A DNA stretch of 64,000 bases from Desulfitobacterium_A sp035539115 (lineage in GTDB: Bacteria > Bacillota > Desulfitobacteriia > Desulfitobacteriales > Desulfitobacteriaceae), in assembly GCF_035539115.1 (NCBI RefSeq), contig NZ_DATLJA010000029.1, forward strand, positions 1 through 64,000, given 5' to 3'. Below the pieces are notes generated by a model. The model searched no databases. It was not told the origin of the DNA and saw only the letters and a program-made list of their open reading frames with translations. Numbering within the stretch: the stretch's first letter is position 1; every line of letters begins with the position of its first letter. Position numbers and translations under genes: made by a program. Shown one piece after another: positions 51,662-61,410 of the stretch.

Positions 51662-52171
51662 GTGGATACAGACTCCTTTGATCAGATTTATGAAAACCTT
51701 TTACCCTTAGTTTACCGTTTCGTACGCTTACGCGTCCCAACTCATGACGTTGAAGATGTTACCGCTGAAATTTTGACCAAAGTCTGGTGTGCCTTACCCG
51801 GCTTCAAAGGAAATGCTTCACTTAAATCCTGGGCTTTGCGCATCGCTTACCATCAAATTGCTGATTATTATCGGATGAACCGAGGAAAAGGGCTGCCCGT
51901 AATTTCCCTGAGTCACGATCTCATGAACAGCCCAGTCGCAGAAGATCAAAGCGAACTACTAACAACCCTGCTCAGTATCAGTGAAACCCTAGCAAAAATG
52001 TCTGAACCTCAGGTTGCTGTCATTCAGCTGCGTCTCATCGAAGGATTCAGTGCCGCTGAAGTATCACAAACACTCGGTATTACGCAGCAAGCCGTTGACA
52101 GCCTCCTGTATCGAGCCAAAAAGAGTTTTTGCAAACATTACCGAATGGATCATGCAGGGGGTAAACGCTAA
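51662..52171 (+). CDS. ECF-type RNA polymerase sigma factor
   Basis: A 169-residue ECF sigma: region 2 (FDQIYENLLPLVYRFVRLRVPTHDVEDVTAEILTKVWCAL... SWALRIAYHQIADYYR) and region 4 (IQLRLIEGFSAAEVSQTLGITQQAVDSLLYRAKKSF). GTG 51662 lies about 12 nt after AGGAGG. An upstream frame extension to 51548 has no family match. The stop overlaps the downstream gene's ATG by one base, so it is co-translated with its likely anti-sigma partner. Confidence 0.9.
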   Translation: MDTDSFDQIYENLLPLVYRFVRLRVPTHDVEDVTAEILTKVWCALPGFKGNASLKSWALRIAYHQIADYYRMNRGKGLPVISLSHDLMNSPVAEDQSELLTTLLSISETLAKMSEPQVAVIQLRLIEGFSAAEVSQTLGITQQAVDSLLYRAKKSFCKHYRMDHAGGKR

Positions 52172-53388
52172 TGAAGAAAATAGATGTAATTGCTCTCTGG
52201 GGTGAGGAGGGTGACTCAGAACGAATGAAGCTCTTCTTCCAAAAAATCAATCCTAGTCTTGACCAAAAAGAACGAATTAAACAACTCACGTTAAACCGAA
52301 TTCAAGAGCAGGGAGAGAAATCGCCTAACGAGCCTTTTGCCGATACTGAACTTTCCTTTTCAAAAAGGGCGAGGGATAGCTCTCTACTCGAAGACAGCCG
52401 ATTTTTTAAATTACTTTGGAAGCAGCGGGCTTGGCAAATTGCATTGCCCTTAGTGGTTGTAATCCTACTGGTATGGATTGGCAAAGGAGGTCTTCCTTCT
52501 TTCTTCGGAACTTTACCACAACAAAAGAATGCCACTGAAACTATGACTCAATCAGCTCCAGTACAATCGTCAGGGCAGAGGGAATTAGCTAAATCTAATG
52601 AATCGCTTAGCTCAACAGCTGATGCAGCTTATAACCACGCAGCGGGGGCCCCAGAGCAGAATATCTCTTCACCTCCAGAACCTTCAGTGGCAAATCCTGA
52701 TTTAGCACATAAAATCACGTATGACATCAATATTTCCTTACAAGTTGAAGATGTAAATGAAGTAATGGCTAGCATAACTCAAGACATCAAGAAAATGGGG
52801 GGATATGTCGCCGAGTCTCAGTTGGATAGTTCAACCGCTAATGATAGCGCTCATATCGCGCTCAAAGTCCCCGCGAACCAACTAGAAGGATTTCAGACCT
52901 TACTTCCGGGACTAGGAAAAATCCTCAACCAACAAACAACTGCCAACGATATCACTTCTCAATATTATGATGCCGAAACTCGCTTACGGAATTGGGAAGC
53001 TCAAGAGCAGCGCTACCTTGAGCTCTTCAAGGATGCGAAGAATTTAGACGATATCTTGAAAGTTGAAAACGCCTTAGGCAACATTCGAGCCCAGATCGAG
53101 CAACTCAAAGGACAGCTTAAACTTTGGGATCATGAAGTGATCTATTCCACGGTTCAGCTGAATCTCCAAACCAACTCTCTTGCTGTGAATAGCGAGGATC
53201 CCTGGCAACTGATATCCTGGGCAAAGACCTGGCAGGCTGCCAAAGATGCGACACTAAAAACGATCAGTTTTCTTTGGAATACTTTAAATTATCTTGTTGT
53301 AGGTTTCGCTTATGCACTTCCTTTCCTTGCACTTGGGTCTATTCTATATGGGATATACCGTTTTCTTCGCGCAAGACGTGGTATGTAG
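52171..53388 (+). CDS. DUF4349-containing membrane protein, probable anti-sigma partner
   Basis: A 405-residue protein. It has a charged cytoplasmic N terminus (1-85), a membrane segment (about 88-106), an extracytoplasmic Ser/Pro-rich linker and a DUF4349 domain (about 185-345: YDINISLQVEDVNEVMASITQDIKKMGGYVAESQL, coiled coil LRNWEAQEQRYLELFKDAKNLDDILKVENALGNIRAQIEQLKGQL). The C terminus is hydrophobic. The N terminus lacks the HxxxCxxC zinc motif of common anti-sigma factors. Regulation of the ECF sigma rests on the 1-bp overlap. Confidence 0.78.
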   Translation: MKKIDVIALWGEEGDSERMKLFFQKINPSLDQKERIKQLTLNRIQEQGEKSPNEPFADTELSFSKRARDSSLLEDSRFFKLLWKQRAWQIALPLVVVILLVWIGKGGLPSFFGTLPQQKNATETMTQSAPVQSSGQRELAKSNESLSSTADAAYNHAAGAPEQNISSPPEPSVANPDLAHKITYDINISLQVEDVNEVMASITQDIKKMGGYVAESQLDSSTANDSAHIALKVPANQLEGFQTLLPGLGKILNQQTTANDITSQYYDAETRLRNWEAQEQRYLELFKDAKNLDDILKVENALGNIRAQIEQLKGQLKLWDHEVIYSTVQLNLQTNSLAVNSEDPWQLISWAKTWQAAKDATLKTISFLWNTLNYLVVGFAYALPFLALGSILYGIYRFLRARRGM

Positions 53389-53408
53389 TATTCACAAAGT
53401 GAAAGGAA

Positions 53409-53460
53409 GAAAAAGTATCTGTTTCCTCAGCTTCTGAGCAGAAACAGGTACTTTTTCACG
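53409..53460 (+). terminator. Intrinsic terminator after the sigma/DUF4349 operon
   Basis: The arms 53409-53425 and 53441-53457 pair with two wobbles, with an inner CTCAG/CTGAG hairpin. The right arm ends in TTTTT. Confidence 0.85.
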
Positions 53461-53482
53461 TTCTCATCTATCAGTACAAAGA

Positions 53483-53511
53483 TTGTAAATATTCCCCCTC
53501 ACGCCTATAAT
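53483..53511 (+). promoter_or_regulatory. Sigma-A-type promoter for the YitT gene
   Basis: TTGTAA (53483-53488) lies 17 bp from TATAAT (53506-53511), about 85 bp before ATG 53596. Confidence 0.6.
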
Positions 53512-53595
53512 AGATAAAACAGCAACAGAGTACTTATTTCCATCGTGGAAAGTTAAATAAGGGCAAACAAAATTCGAAGGATTAGGGGGAGAACT

Positions 53596-54441
53596 ATGAA
53601 AATATGGCGTAGTCTGAAATATGGCGGAAATTTTCTAGGGATTGCTCTCGGTGGAATCCTTTCAGCTTATAGTGTTCAAGGGTTTATCGTCCATGCCGGC
53701 TTGGGGGGAGGAGGATTGGGCGGAATTGCTTTGCTTTTATTCTATACCCTTGGCCTACCCATCGGCTTAATAACACTTCTCCTCAATATTCCTCTTTTTT
53801 TTCTGGGCTGGAGGGAAGTGAGCCGCGAGTTTGTGCTAAAAACAATCATCGGTTTAGTCATTTATTCTTTAGCTCTTGATCTTTTCAAAGGGACTCGTCC
53901 CTTGCCCTTTGATGATATTTTTTTAGGTGCTCTCTACGGTGGCGTATTAGGAGGTATCGGCTCAGGTCTTGTTTTCCGTCTTGGTGGTAGCCTGGGAGGA
54001 CTTGATATTATCGCTAAGGTAATTCAACGCCGTTTAGGTTGGGCTATGGGGACGACGATGCTTTTAATCAATGCCTTTATTATATTAATTTCTTGGGCTA
54101 TTCTTGGCCCTAAAATCGCATTATACACTTTGGTTTCAATATTTACCTTCAGCCGCACGGTCGATGTCATTCAAGGCGGAATTCCTGCTAAAGCAGTCAC
54201 GATTATTTCGAACCATTCAGATACGTTAGTCAACCGTATTCACAATGAAGTCGGTAGAGGGGCAACTTTTCTAAAAGGTCGCGGCAGTTTTTCTGAACAA
54301 GAAAAAAACGTCATTATTTGTGTTGTCAGTATGTCGGAAATCGGTCATTTAAAACGCATTATCCGGGAGGAAGATTCGCATGCTTTTTTGATCATTCAAA
54401 ACGCTAGTGAAGTGATTGGGCAAAGATGGGCTAATGAATAA
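53596..54441 (+). CDS. YitT-family membrane protein (DUF2179)
   Basis: A 281-residue protein with five to six membrane segments (residues 10-190; GGILSAYSVQGFIVHAGLGGGGLGGIALLLFY) and a C-terminal DUF2179 domain (GIPAKAVTIISNHSDTLVNRIHNEVGRGATFLKGRGSFSEQEKNVIICVV). The molecular function is not established. GGGGGAG precedes ATG 53596. Monocistronic. Confidence 0.9.
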   Translation: MKIWRSLKYGGNFLGIALGGILSAYSVQGFIVHAGLGGGGLGGIALLLFYTLGLPIGLITLLLNIPLFFLGWREVSREFVLKTIIGLVIYSLALDLFKGTRPLPFDDIFLGALYGGVLGGIGSGLVFRLGGSLGGLDIIAKVIQRRLGWAMGTTMLLINAFIILISWAILGPKIALYTLVSIFTFSRTVDVIQGGIPAKAVTIISNHSDTLVNRIHNEVGRGATFLKGRGSFSEQEKNVIICVVSMSEIGHLKRIIREEDSHAFLIIQNASEVIGQRWANE

Positions 54442-54595
54442 ACGCTTTAGTTTTTATTATTTTATGTAGAATCTTATGACATTCTTGTCTAATTTTGTAA
54501 CTCTATAGCAGGAATCTCAACATTAATAGCGAATAATAACTTAATTATAGCTAAATTAATGATATGTTTTTTCGTAAAGTGAAGGTGAATCCCGA

Positions 54596-55957
54596 ATGGA
54601 AGATAGAAATCAAAAGATACATAGGTATAGCCAATTCTTCCTTTTGATTTTTATGGGAATATCTCTGCTTTCGGTTGTTTTTCTGAAGAGTATTGACATT
54701 TCTTTTGTCTCACCCGTTCTCTTCCTTCTTGTTGTCCTAGTGGCAATTCACTCTTCATGGTGGCTTACCCTCCTAATCGTTATACTTGCCTCTCTTTTTT
54801 CCTTAGCTATTGAAATTTGGACTTCCTCGATTAATCCGTTCTGGACTTGGGGAATTCATCCCTTCGCTTTTATCATCGCTGGTCTAGCGATTAATTATGA
54901 AGCGGCTAGGATGCGCAAAATTCAACATCTTTGCGAAGAACGTAGTGCAATCTCAAATGTTTCCTACTCCTTAACAAATACTTTGGACTTGCGCGAACTC
55001 TTGGATCGAGTCGTCAATCATATTATTGAACTTTTCTCAGCAGCTGGCTGTACAGTCTATCTTCTCAATGAAGAAACCAAAGAACTTCATCCTATGGCCT
55101 GTCGCGAATTTGATAATAACCCGGAAGTCATTCAACAACTGATGAAGAACAAGGTTAGAGTGGGCTTCGGCCTAGTGGGGTGGGTTGCTGCGGCTGGAGA
55201 ATCCGTTCTTTCTGGCGATGCCGAACATGATCCCAGAGCAATGCATATTCAAGGGACTCCTAATGAGGACCAATCCGTAATTGGAATTCCCTTGCAACGA
55301 GATAATCAAGTCTTTGGCGTACTTTTTATTTATAAACTGAAATTGAATGCCTTCACAGATGAAGATTTGCAGCTTGCCAATATCTTCGCCAACCAAGTCA
55401 GCATTGCCCTTACGAATGCTCAACTCTATGAAAATGTTCGCCGTCTCTCCGAAACGGACAGTTTAACCGGGCTTCTTAATTCTCGTTCTCTCTCCCAAAT
55501 CGCCGAACACGTAATTGCCCAAGCTGCTTCGACAGGAACCTCAGCTTCACTTTTGTTTATTGATTGCGATAATTTTAAAGGAATAAACGATCAGTTTGGT
55601 CATCCAATGGGGGATAAATTCTTGCGTTTCTTAGCTCAAGTACTTAGGAATGTTGTTCGAGAAGAGGACGTGATCATTCGTTATGCCGGAGATGAATTCG
55701 TTATTCTTCTCCCCAATACTGATTTACCTGAAGCAGAAAAAGTTGCGCAACGTTTAATGGAGGATATCCGCAACCAACATATGGGTAATATTTCTACTTT
55801 AAATACAACGGTCAGTGTCGGCCTTGCGGTCTATCCCGATCATGCTCATTCGGCAGAAGAACTGATCAAGCTCGCCGATGATGCTCTTTATGAAGTTAAA
55901 CGGAATGGCAAAGATCAGCTTGCAATTTCGGGTAAAGGGGTAGTATCAGCAAACTAA
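54596..55957 (+). CDS. GAF-GGDEF diguanylate cyclase
   Basis: A 453-residue protein with three to four N-terminal membrane segments (15-105), a GAF domain (about 120-280) and a GGDEF domain (about 290-450). The active loop reads RYAGDEF, in place of GGDEF; Ala at that position occurs in active enzymes. An RxxD product-inhibition site (REED) lies five residues before it. It likely makes cyclic di-GMP in response to a ligand bound by the GAF domain. Confidence 0.9.
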   Translation: MEDRNQKIHRYSQFFLLIFMGISLLSVVFLKSIDISFVSPVLFLLVVLVAIHSSWWLTLLIVILASLFSLAIEIWTSSINPFWTWGIHPFAFIIAGLAINYEAARMRKIQHLCEERSAISNVSYSLTNTLDLRELLDRVVNHIIELFSAAGCTVYLLNEETKELHPMACREFDNNPEVIQQLMKNKVRVGFGLVGWVAAAGESVLSGDAEHDPRAMHIQGTPNEDQSVIGIPLQRDNQVFGVLFIYKLKLNAFTDEDLQLANIFANQVSIALTNAQLYENVRRLSETDSLTGLLNSRSLSQIAEHVIAQAASTGTSASLLFIDCDNFKGINDQFGHPMGDKFLRFLAQVLRNVVREEDVIIRYAGDEFVILLPNTDLPEAEKVAQRLMEDIRNQHMGNISTLNTTVSVGLAVYPDHAHSAEELIKLADDALYEVKRNGKDQLAISGKGVVSAN

Positions 55958-56027
55958 GAACTTTCAATAACGCTTATATCTAGTAAGTTTCATTTAGCGT
56001 ACAGATAGATTTAATCTCGATTTGATT

Positions 56028-56056
56028 TTAAGGGCCCTTTGGGGCTTTTTCTGTTT
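56028..56056 (+). terminator. Weak terminator after the diguanylate cyclase gene
   Basis: GGGCCC-TTTG-GGGC then TTTTT; short stem with some ambiguity in pairing. Confidence 0.4.
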
Positions 56057-56072
56057 TTTGGTATTTATTCAA

Positions 56073-56081
56073 TGGTATAAT
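56073..56081 (+). promoter_or_regulatory. Extended -10 promoter for the fetAB-like operon
   Basis: TGGTATAAT contains a perfect TATAAT (56076-56081) and the TGn extension, 54 bp before ATG 56135. Confidence 0.55.
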
Positions 56082-56134
56082 ATAAAAAGTTGGAACTTTG
56101 ATTTGAAAAAGGTTTTAATCGAAAGGAAGCAACG

Positions 56135-56878
56135 ATGAACGACAGTATTAAACTAAACGTTGAAAATATATCACTTATTCTTCAGGAAAGAGGACGGTTC
56201 TTGACACTCTTAGACCATGTGAGTCTAAAAATTCGGCAAGGCCGTATCCATGCCTTATTAGGACCGTCGGGAAGTGGAAAAAGCACCTTACTTTATACTC
56301 TTAACCGTTTACGCCAAATTAGTGAAGGCGAGATTTATCTAGATAACACCGAAACACGTTCACTCAACATTCTTGATCTACGCCGACGCGTGGGTTTAGT
56401 CATGCAAAAAGCAATCTTTTTCTCGGGGACGGTTAGCGATAATATTCTCTATGGTCCTCGTATCCAAGATAAAGAACTTCCAGACCCGTTCCATTATCTT
56501 GAGTTAGTCGGCCTAAATCCTGATTTTACGAACCGCGACCCGAATACCTTATCTGGGGGTCAACAACAGCGGGTTTCCATTGCGCGCGCGCTGGCCAACG
56601 ACCCAGAAGTTCTTTTGCTTGATGAACCCACTTCTGCCCTTGATGCCCAAGCCAGTGAACACTTGGAAGAAGTGGTAATGCAACTCTGTCAAGAGTGCCA
56701 ATTAACCGTAGTTTGGGTCACTCACGACCTCCACCAGGCTCGGCGAGTGGCCCAAGATGTCACCCTTCTCTATCGTGGCCAGATGCTTGAACAAGGGGAG
56801 GCCGCCGACTTTTTTGCTCAGCCCATAACCGTCGAAGGCCGGGCGTACTTGGATGGACGATTGGGGGGAGTGGAATGA
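56135..56878 (+). CDS. fetA: ABC transporter ATPase, FetA/YbbL type
   Basis: A 247-residue ATPase with Walker A LGPSGSGKST, Q-loop VMQKAIFF, signature LSGGQQQRVSIARAL, Walker B VLLLDEPTSALD and H-loop VWVTHDLHQARRV. It partners the UPF0014 permease encoded next, with which it overlaps by ATGA. In E. coli the FetAB pair exports iron and protects against oxidative stress; the assignment is by family and gene pairing. Confidence 0.85.
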   Translation: MNDSIKLNVENISLILQERGRFLTLLDHVSLKIRQGRIHALLGPSGSGKSTLLYTLNRLRQISEGEIYLDNTETRSLNILDLRRRVGLVMQKAIFFSGTVSDNILYGPRIQDKELPDPFHYLELVGLNPDFTNRDPNTLSGGQQQRVSIARALANDPEVLLLDEPTSALDAQASEHLEEVVMQLCQECQLTVVWVTHDLHQARRVAQDVTLLYRGQMLEQGEAADFFAQPITVEGRAYLDGRLGGVE

Positions 56879-57630
56879 GTTATTTATCGTTAGGTCTGGC
56901 TTTAGGCTTTGTAGGATTAGCCGCAATTGTCTCTCGCTATCAGGAATTAGGGTTAGAAAAGGATCTGGCTATCGGCGTCATTCGTGCTTTTATTCAACTG
57001 ACGATCGTCGGCTATATCCTCTCGTATGTTTTTGCTTCTCATAACCAGATATTTATCGTTTTAATGATTTCACTAATGATCGGAGTCGCAGCTCATAACG
57101 CTGCTAAGCGTGGCAAGGGAGTCCCCCAGGCTCAATCGATTGTCCTGATCGGAATTGCCTTTAGTGAAGGAATTACGCTTCTTCTTCTTCTGGCTTTGAG
57201 AATTATTCCAGCTACAGCGCAATATATCATTCCTCTCAGTGGTATGATCGTCGGGAATAGTATGATAGCAGCAGGTGTAACGATGAACCGCTTAACCTCA
57301 GAGTTCAAGTTGCGCAGGGGAGAAGTTGAATTAGCACTTTCCTTAGGAGCACCACCGAAAAAGGCCGCCTTGCCTGTTATTCAATCTGCTGTTAAAGCGG
57401 GCATGATCCCCACGGTTGACTCGATGAAAACGGTGGGTCTGGTTCAACTTCCTGGAATGATGACAGGCCAGATTTTAGCGGGTGCAGACCCTATCCAAGC
57501 TGTACGCTACCAGATCATGGTCATGTTTATGATTTCCGGGGCATCAGCCCTCACGAGTTTAATCGTCGTGTTATTAGGTTATACCCGTTATTTCACCCCA
57601 CACGCGCAACTTGTGGTTCATGACTCGTGA
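56875..57630 (+). CDS. fetB: UPF0014/FetB-family ABC permease
   Basis: A 251-residue protein with about seven membrane segments and the UPF0014 pattern: MIVGNSMIAAGVTMNRL, ELALSLGAPPKKAA, SMKTVGLVQLPGMMTGQILAGADPIQAVRYQIMVMFMI. It forms the membrane part of the FetAB-like transporter. ATG 56875 overlaps the ATPase stop by 4 bp. Confidence 0.9.
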   Translation: MSYLSLGLALGFVGLAAIVSRYQELGLEKDLAIGVIRAFIQLTIVGYILSYVFASHNQIFIVLMISLMIGVAAHNAAKRGKGVPQAQSIVLIGIAFSEGITLLLLLALRIIPATAQYIIPLSGMIVGNSMIAAGVTMNRLTSEFKLRRGEVELALSLGAPPKKAALPVIQSAVKAGMIPTVDSMKTVGLVQLPGMMTGQILAGADPIQAVRYQIMVMFMISGASALTSLIVVLLGYTRYFTPHAQLVVHDS

Positions 57631-57702
57631 TGATTGCGGCTACCTCTTATTCGATAGAGGAATTGACTATATAATGAAACCAAGAGGGAAGGAGAGCGCC
57701 TT

Positions 57703-60700
57703 GTGAGTATACGATTTATTTTTGGCCGGGCAGGTACCGGCAAAAGTACCTACTGCTTGGAGCAAATCGTCCAGGAGATTAAAAAGGATCCGTTAGGGAC
57801 CCCGCTCATTCTTCTTGTGCCAGAACAAGCGACCCATCAGATGGAAATGCGCTTGGCTCGAACTCCTGAATTGGGAGGAATTCTGCGTGCTCAAGTTTTG
57901 AGTTTTCACCGCTTAGGTTGGCGCGTTTTTTCGGAAACAGGTGGTGGACAAAAAGCGGTCCTCGGTGAAATGGGTAAGCGCATGCTTTTAAGGCGCTTGC
58001 TTTTACAGTTTAAACCTCAATTGCAAATCTTTGCCCGTTCAGCGACTCGACCAGGAATGGCCGATTTACTCGCCCAAATTATCGGCGAATTTAAGATCTA
58101 CCGTATTACACCCGAAATTCTGCGCAGTATTCAGGATTCGGATTCAATTCTTACGCAAAAATTACAGGAACTCGCTTTTCTTTATGATGAATTTAACCAG
58201 GCCTTAGGCCACAATATCCTTGACCCCGATGATGAATTAGGGATTGTCGCTGAAAGAATTCCTTTTTCATCCAGCCTTCAGAATTCAACCGTATGGATTG
58301 ACGGATTCAAAGGTTTTACACCGCAAGAACTCTATGTTATCGAATTTATTCTGCGAACAGCACAAGAAGTCATTTTGACTTTACCGCTCGATCCCGAGTT
58401 TATTCGCCGTCAAGCTTCCTTTTCTGCCCTTTCTCCAAGTGAGCATAAAGAAGAGTTTTTCCGGCCTGGTGAGGAACTCTTCGCTGGACCGTGGCGGACT
58501 TACCAAAGCCTTATTCGCAGTGCACGAGAGACAGGGACACCAATTTTACCCCCCATTCTTCTCGAGGAAGCCCGCCGTTTCCGGAATTCTGAGCTGGGTT
58601 ATCTTGAAAAATATTTCGCTACTTATCCAACGCAACCTTACCCCGAGGGAGGAGAAAGGCAGGTAGTTAAGGATCTCCAGGGAATTCGCTTATTCTCAGC
58701 AGTGAACAGACGGGCAGAAGTACACGGCGTTGCTCGTGAATTGCGTCGTCTCGCCCGTGAAGAAGGGCTTCGTTGGTCAGACATGGCCGTCGTAACCCGA
58801 GATCTCCCGGCTTATCAGGAAACCATTCAGCACGTTTTTAGTGCTTATGATTTGCCTTTTTTTCTGGATAACAAACGTCCCATTCTTCATCACCCACTTC
58901 TTGAACTTCTTATGTCTGTGCTCGAAGTCGCTCAGCAAGATTGGTCCTATGAACCCCTCTTTCGGGCCCTTAAAACGGGTTTTTTCCCGTTGTCTCAAGA
59001 TTCCCTGGATCGTCTGGAAAACTATTGTTTAGCTCATGGAATCAGGGGAGGGGCCTGGACCACCGGTAAGGAATGGCATTATCAGTTCCGTTGGCTAGCC
59101 GGGGATCAAGAAGCTCAATTACAGGTAGATAAAGAGCAAGAAGCACGTATTAACCAAGCCCGGCAAACGGTGTTATCTTCTCTCCAGCCCTTTGTGACAG
59201 CGATTACTTCTTTCGAAGAGCCGCAAGATACTACCGCTAACTCGGTTCCTCCAACTACGCTTCCTTCCAATAATCCCCGACTGATCAAAGTTCGAACAGT
59301 AACTGAGGCCCTTTATAATCTTCTCCTTAGCCTTAATGTTCCAGATTCGCTTGAGCACTGGGCCACTTCGGCCCGCGACTCTGGTGACCTCGTTGAAGCA
59401 CGCCTGCAGGAACAAATTTGGGATGCTGTTCTTGAAGTTCTCGACGAAATGATCACAGGTCTGGGCGAAGAATCACTGGAACTTCAGGACTACGCCTTAA
59501 TTCTAGCCTCAGGTCTGGAAAATCTAAAACTTGGTTTAATCCCCCCTGGACTGGACCAGATTTTGGTTGGCTCCTTAGATCGCTCCCGTAATCCCGAGCT
59601 TCGGATTCTTTTTCTCTTAGGTGCGAACGAGGGGACTCTTCCGGCTCGCCCTGCCCCAGATGGAGTTCTCGACAGGGAAGAACGAGAACAACTTGAACAT
59701 TTAGGGCTGACCCTTGCACCTAAAGGGAAGGCTCAACTCTATGAAGAGCAATTTTTCATTTATACAGGCTTAACTCAGGCCAGAGACCGCCTATATATAA
59801 CTTATCCCTTAACCGATGAAGAAGGAAAAGGGCTTACCATTTCACCCGTTATCACCCGTTTAAAGGCTCTATTTCCTGAACTCCATGAACAGTACCTCGA
59901 CAATTCAGACGATGATTTGCAACAGATCAGCCATCCTCAGCCTTTATTGCCTTCTTATGCCAGTCAACTCATGCAGTTGCGCCAACATAAAGAGCTTTCC
60001 CCGATGTGGCAGGCTGTTCAATCCTGGTACCAAAATACGCCTGAACGCCGCTGGCAGGTTAAACTTCTGGAAGATGGCGTTTTAGCTGAGAACCGTGAGG
60101 AAAAGATCCCTAAACACTTAGCGCGCAGGCTTTACGGCAAGCGTCTCATGGCTAGTGTTTCGCGACTGGAAGAGTTTGCCCGTTGCCCGTTTGCCCATTA
60201 TTCGAAATATGGCTTGAAACTTAAAGAGCGCCCGATCTATCAACTGGCCAGCCCAGACATGGGGCAATTTTTTCATGCTGTTCTCCGCGACTTTGCTAAA
60301 AAGGTTCGTCAAGAAAATTTAGACTGGGGAAATATGTCGAAGGAGGACTCCTGGGAGATAGTTAGCGAACTTGCTGAAATTATTGCTCCAAGACTACAAA
60401 ATGAAATTCTCCTCAGTAACGCGCGCTATCGTTATCTGAAGAACAAGCTCAAACGAACAGTACATCATGCCGTCCGTGTCTTAGGAGAACACGCCCGGAA
60501 GGGAATCTTTATCCCCATCCAGCTCGAAGTCCCCTTTGGACCGGGTAAACCTCTTCCGGGTATTGAGATCCCCCTTCAGGAAGGGAATTCTCTTCTACTG
60601 CGGGGGCAGATTGACCGCATCGACGCCGCAGTTTTAGAAGGACAAGTCTACTTACGAATTTTGGATTATAAATCCCGTCAACAGCACGTGAGCTTGAATC

Positions 60701-61410
60701 ATATCTACTATGGGTTAGACTTACAGCTTCTAGCGTATCTTGATGCGGCCTTACAAGGAGCCGAAGTCTTACTCGAAACGATTGACTCCGAACAAGCTGA
60801 CTCTTTCCAGCTTCAAGCTTCCGGACCCTTACCGATTTGGCCTGCTGGTTTTCTTTACTTTCCTGTCGTTGAGCCTCAGCTCGAATCGAAAACACTCCTA
60901 AGCGCGGAAGAGCTCGAAGCAAAACGAATCACAGCGGTCAAAGTTAAAGGATTTCTCTTAGCTAACCGCCAGGTTTTAGAGGCCATGGACCAGACTCTAA
61001 GTACTGGGCAGTCAGATTTACTCGGAATTAAACTGACCAAAACGATGGAATTTCGTAAGAATACGAATGTCTTAACTGATAGCCAATTTTCCCTTCTTCG
61101 CGAACATTTGCATACTTACCTCCAGAGTTCTGGGGAGGGCATCCTGGCAGGCAATATCTCCATTTCACCTTATCGCCAAGGACAAGAGAATGCCTGCCAG
61201 TATTGTGAGTTTAAAACAGTTTGTCAATTCGATCCTATTTTACCCGAAAATCGATTTCGCGATTTATCCCCCCTCAAAGACTCCGAAGTCTGGGATCTAA
61301 TCGGCTCGAATTCAGATCCAGATCCAGACCTCTCTGCACCATCCCACTCCTCAGATATGATCTGGTTGGGTGACGATGTCGACGCAAAGGAAGGTGAGAA
61401 ACATGAATGA
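57703..61410 (+). CDS. addB: ATP-dependent helicase/deoxyribonuclease subunit AddB
   Basis: A 1235-residue AddB. It has an N-terminal nucleotide-binding motif GRAGTGKST and a C-terminal RecB-type nuclease domain (GQIDRIDAA... LRILDYKS). Iron-sulfur cysteines lie in ARCPFAHYSKYGL and CQYCEFKTVCQF. With AddA it processes double-strand DNA ends for recombination in the cytoplasm. GTG 57703 follows AAGGAGAG. Its end overlaps addA by 8 bp. Confidence 0.95.
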   Translation: MSIRFIFGRAGTGKSTYCLEQIVQEIKKDPLGTPLILLVPEQATHQMEMRLARTPELGGILRAQVLSFHRLGWRVFSETGGGQKAVLGEMGKRMLLRRLLLQFKPQLQIFARSATRPGMADLLAQIIGEFKIYRITPEILRSIQDSDSILTQKLQELAFLYDEFNQALGHNILDPDDELGIVAERIPFSSSLQNSTVWIDGFKGFTPQELYVIEFILRTAQEVILTLPLDPEFIRRQASFSALSPSEHKEEFFRPGEELFAGPWRTYQSLIRSARETGTPILPPILLEEARRFRNSELGYLEKYFATYPTQPYPEGGERQVVKDLQGIRLFSAVNRRAEVHGVARELRRLAREEGLRWSDMAVVTRDLPAYQETIQHVFSAYDLPFFLDNKRPILHHPLLELLMSVLEVAQQDWSYEPLFRALKTGFFPLSQDSLDRLENYCLAHGIRGGAWTTGKEWHYQFRWLAGDQEAQLQVDKEQEARINQARQTVLSSLQPFVTAITSFEEPQDTTANSVPPTTLPSNNPRLIKVRTVTEALYNLLLSLNVPDSLEHWATSARDSGDLVEARLQEQIWDAVLEVLDEMITGLGEESLELQDYALILASGLENLKLGLIPPGLDQILVGSLDRSRNPELRILFLLGANEGTLPARPAPDGVLDREEREQLEHLGLTLAPKGKAQLYEEQFFIYTGLTQARDRLYITYPLTDEEGKGLTISPVITRLKALFPELHEQYLDNSDDDLQQISHPQPLLPSYASQLMQLRQHKELSPMWQAVQSWYQNTPERRWQVKLLEDGVLAENREEKIPKHLARRLYGKRLMASVSRLEEFARCPFAHYSKYGLKLKERPIYQLASPDMGQFFHAVLRDFAKKVRQENLDWGNMSKEDSWEIVSELAEIIAPRLQNEILLSNARYRYLKNKLKRTVHHAVRVLGEHARKGIFIPIQLEVPFGPGKPLPGIEIPLQEGNSLLLRGQIDRIDAAVLEGQVYLRILDYKSRQQHVSLNHIYYGLDLQLLAYLDAALQGAEVLLETIDSEQADSFQLQASGPLPIWPAGFLYFPVVEPQLESKTLLSAEELEAKRITAVKVKGFLLANRQVLEAMDQTLSTGQSDLLGIKLTKTMEFRKNTNVLTDSQFSLLREHLHTYLQSSGEGILAGNISISPYRQGQENACQYCEFKTVCQFDPILPENRFRDLSPLKDSEVWDLIGSNSDPDPDLSAPSHSSDMIWLGDDVDAKEGEKHE

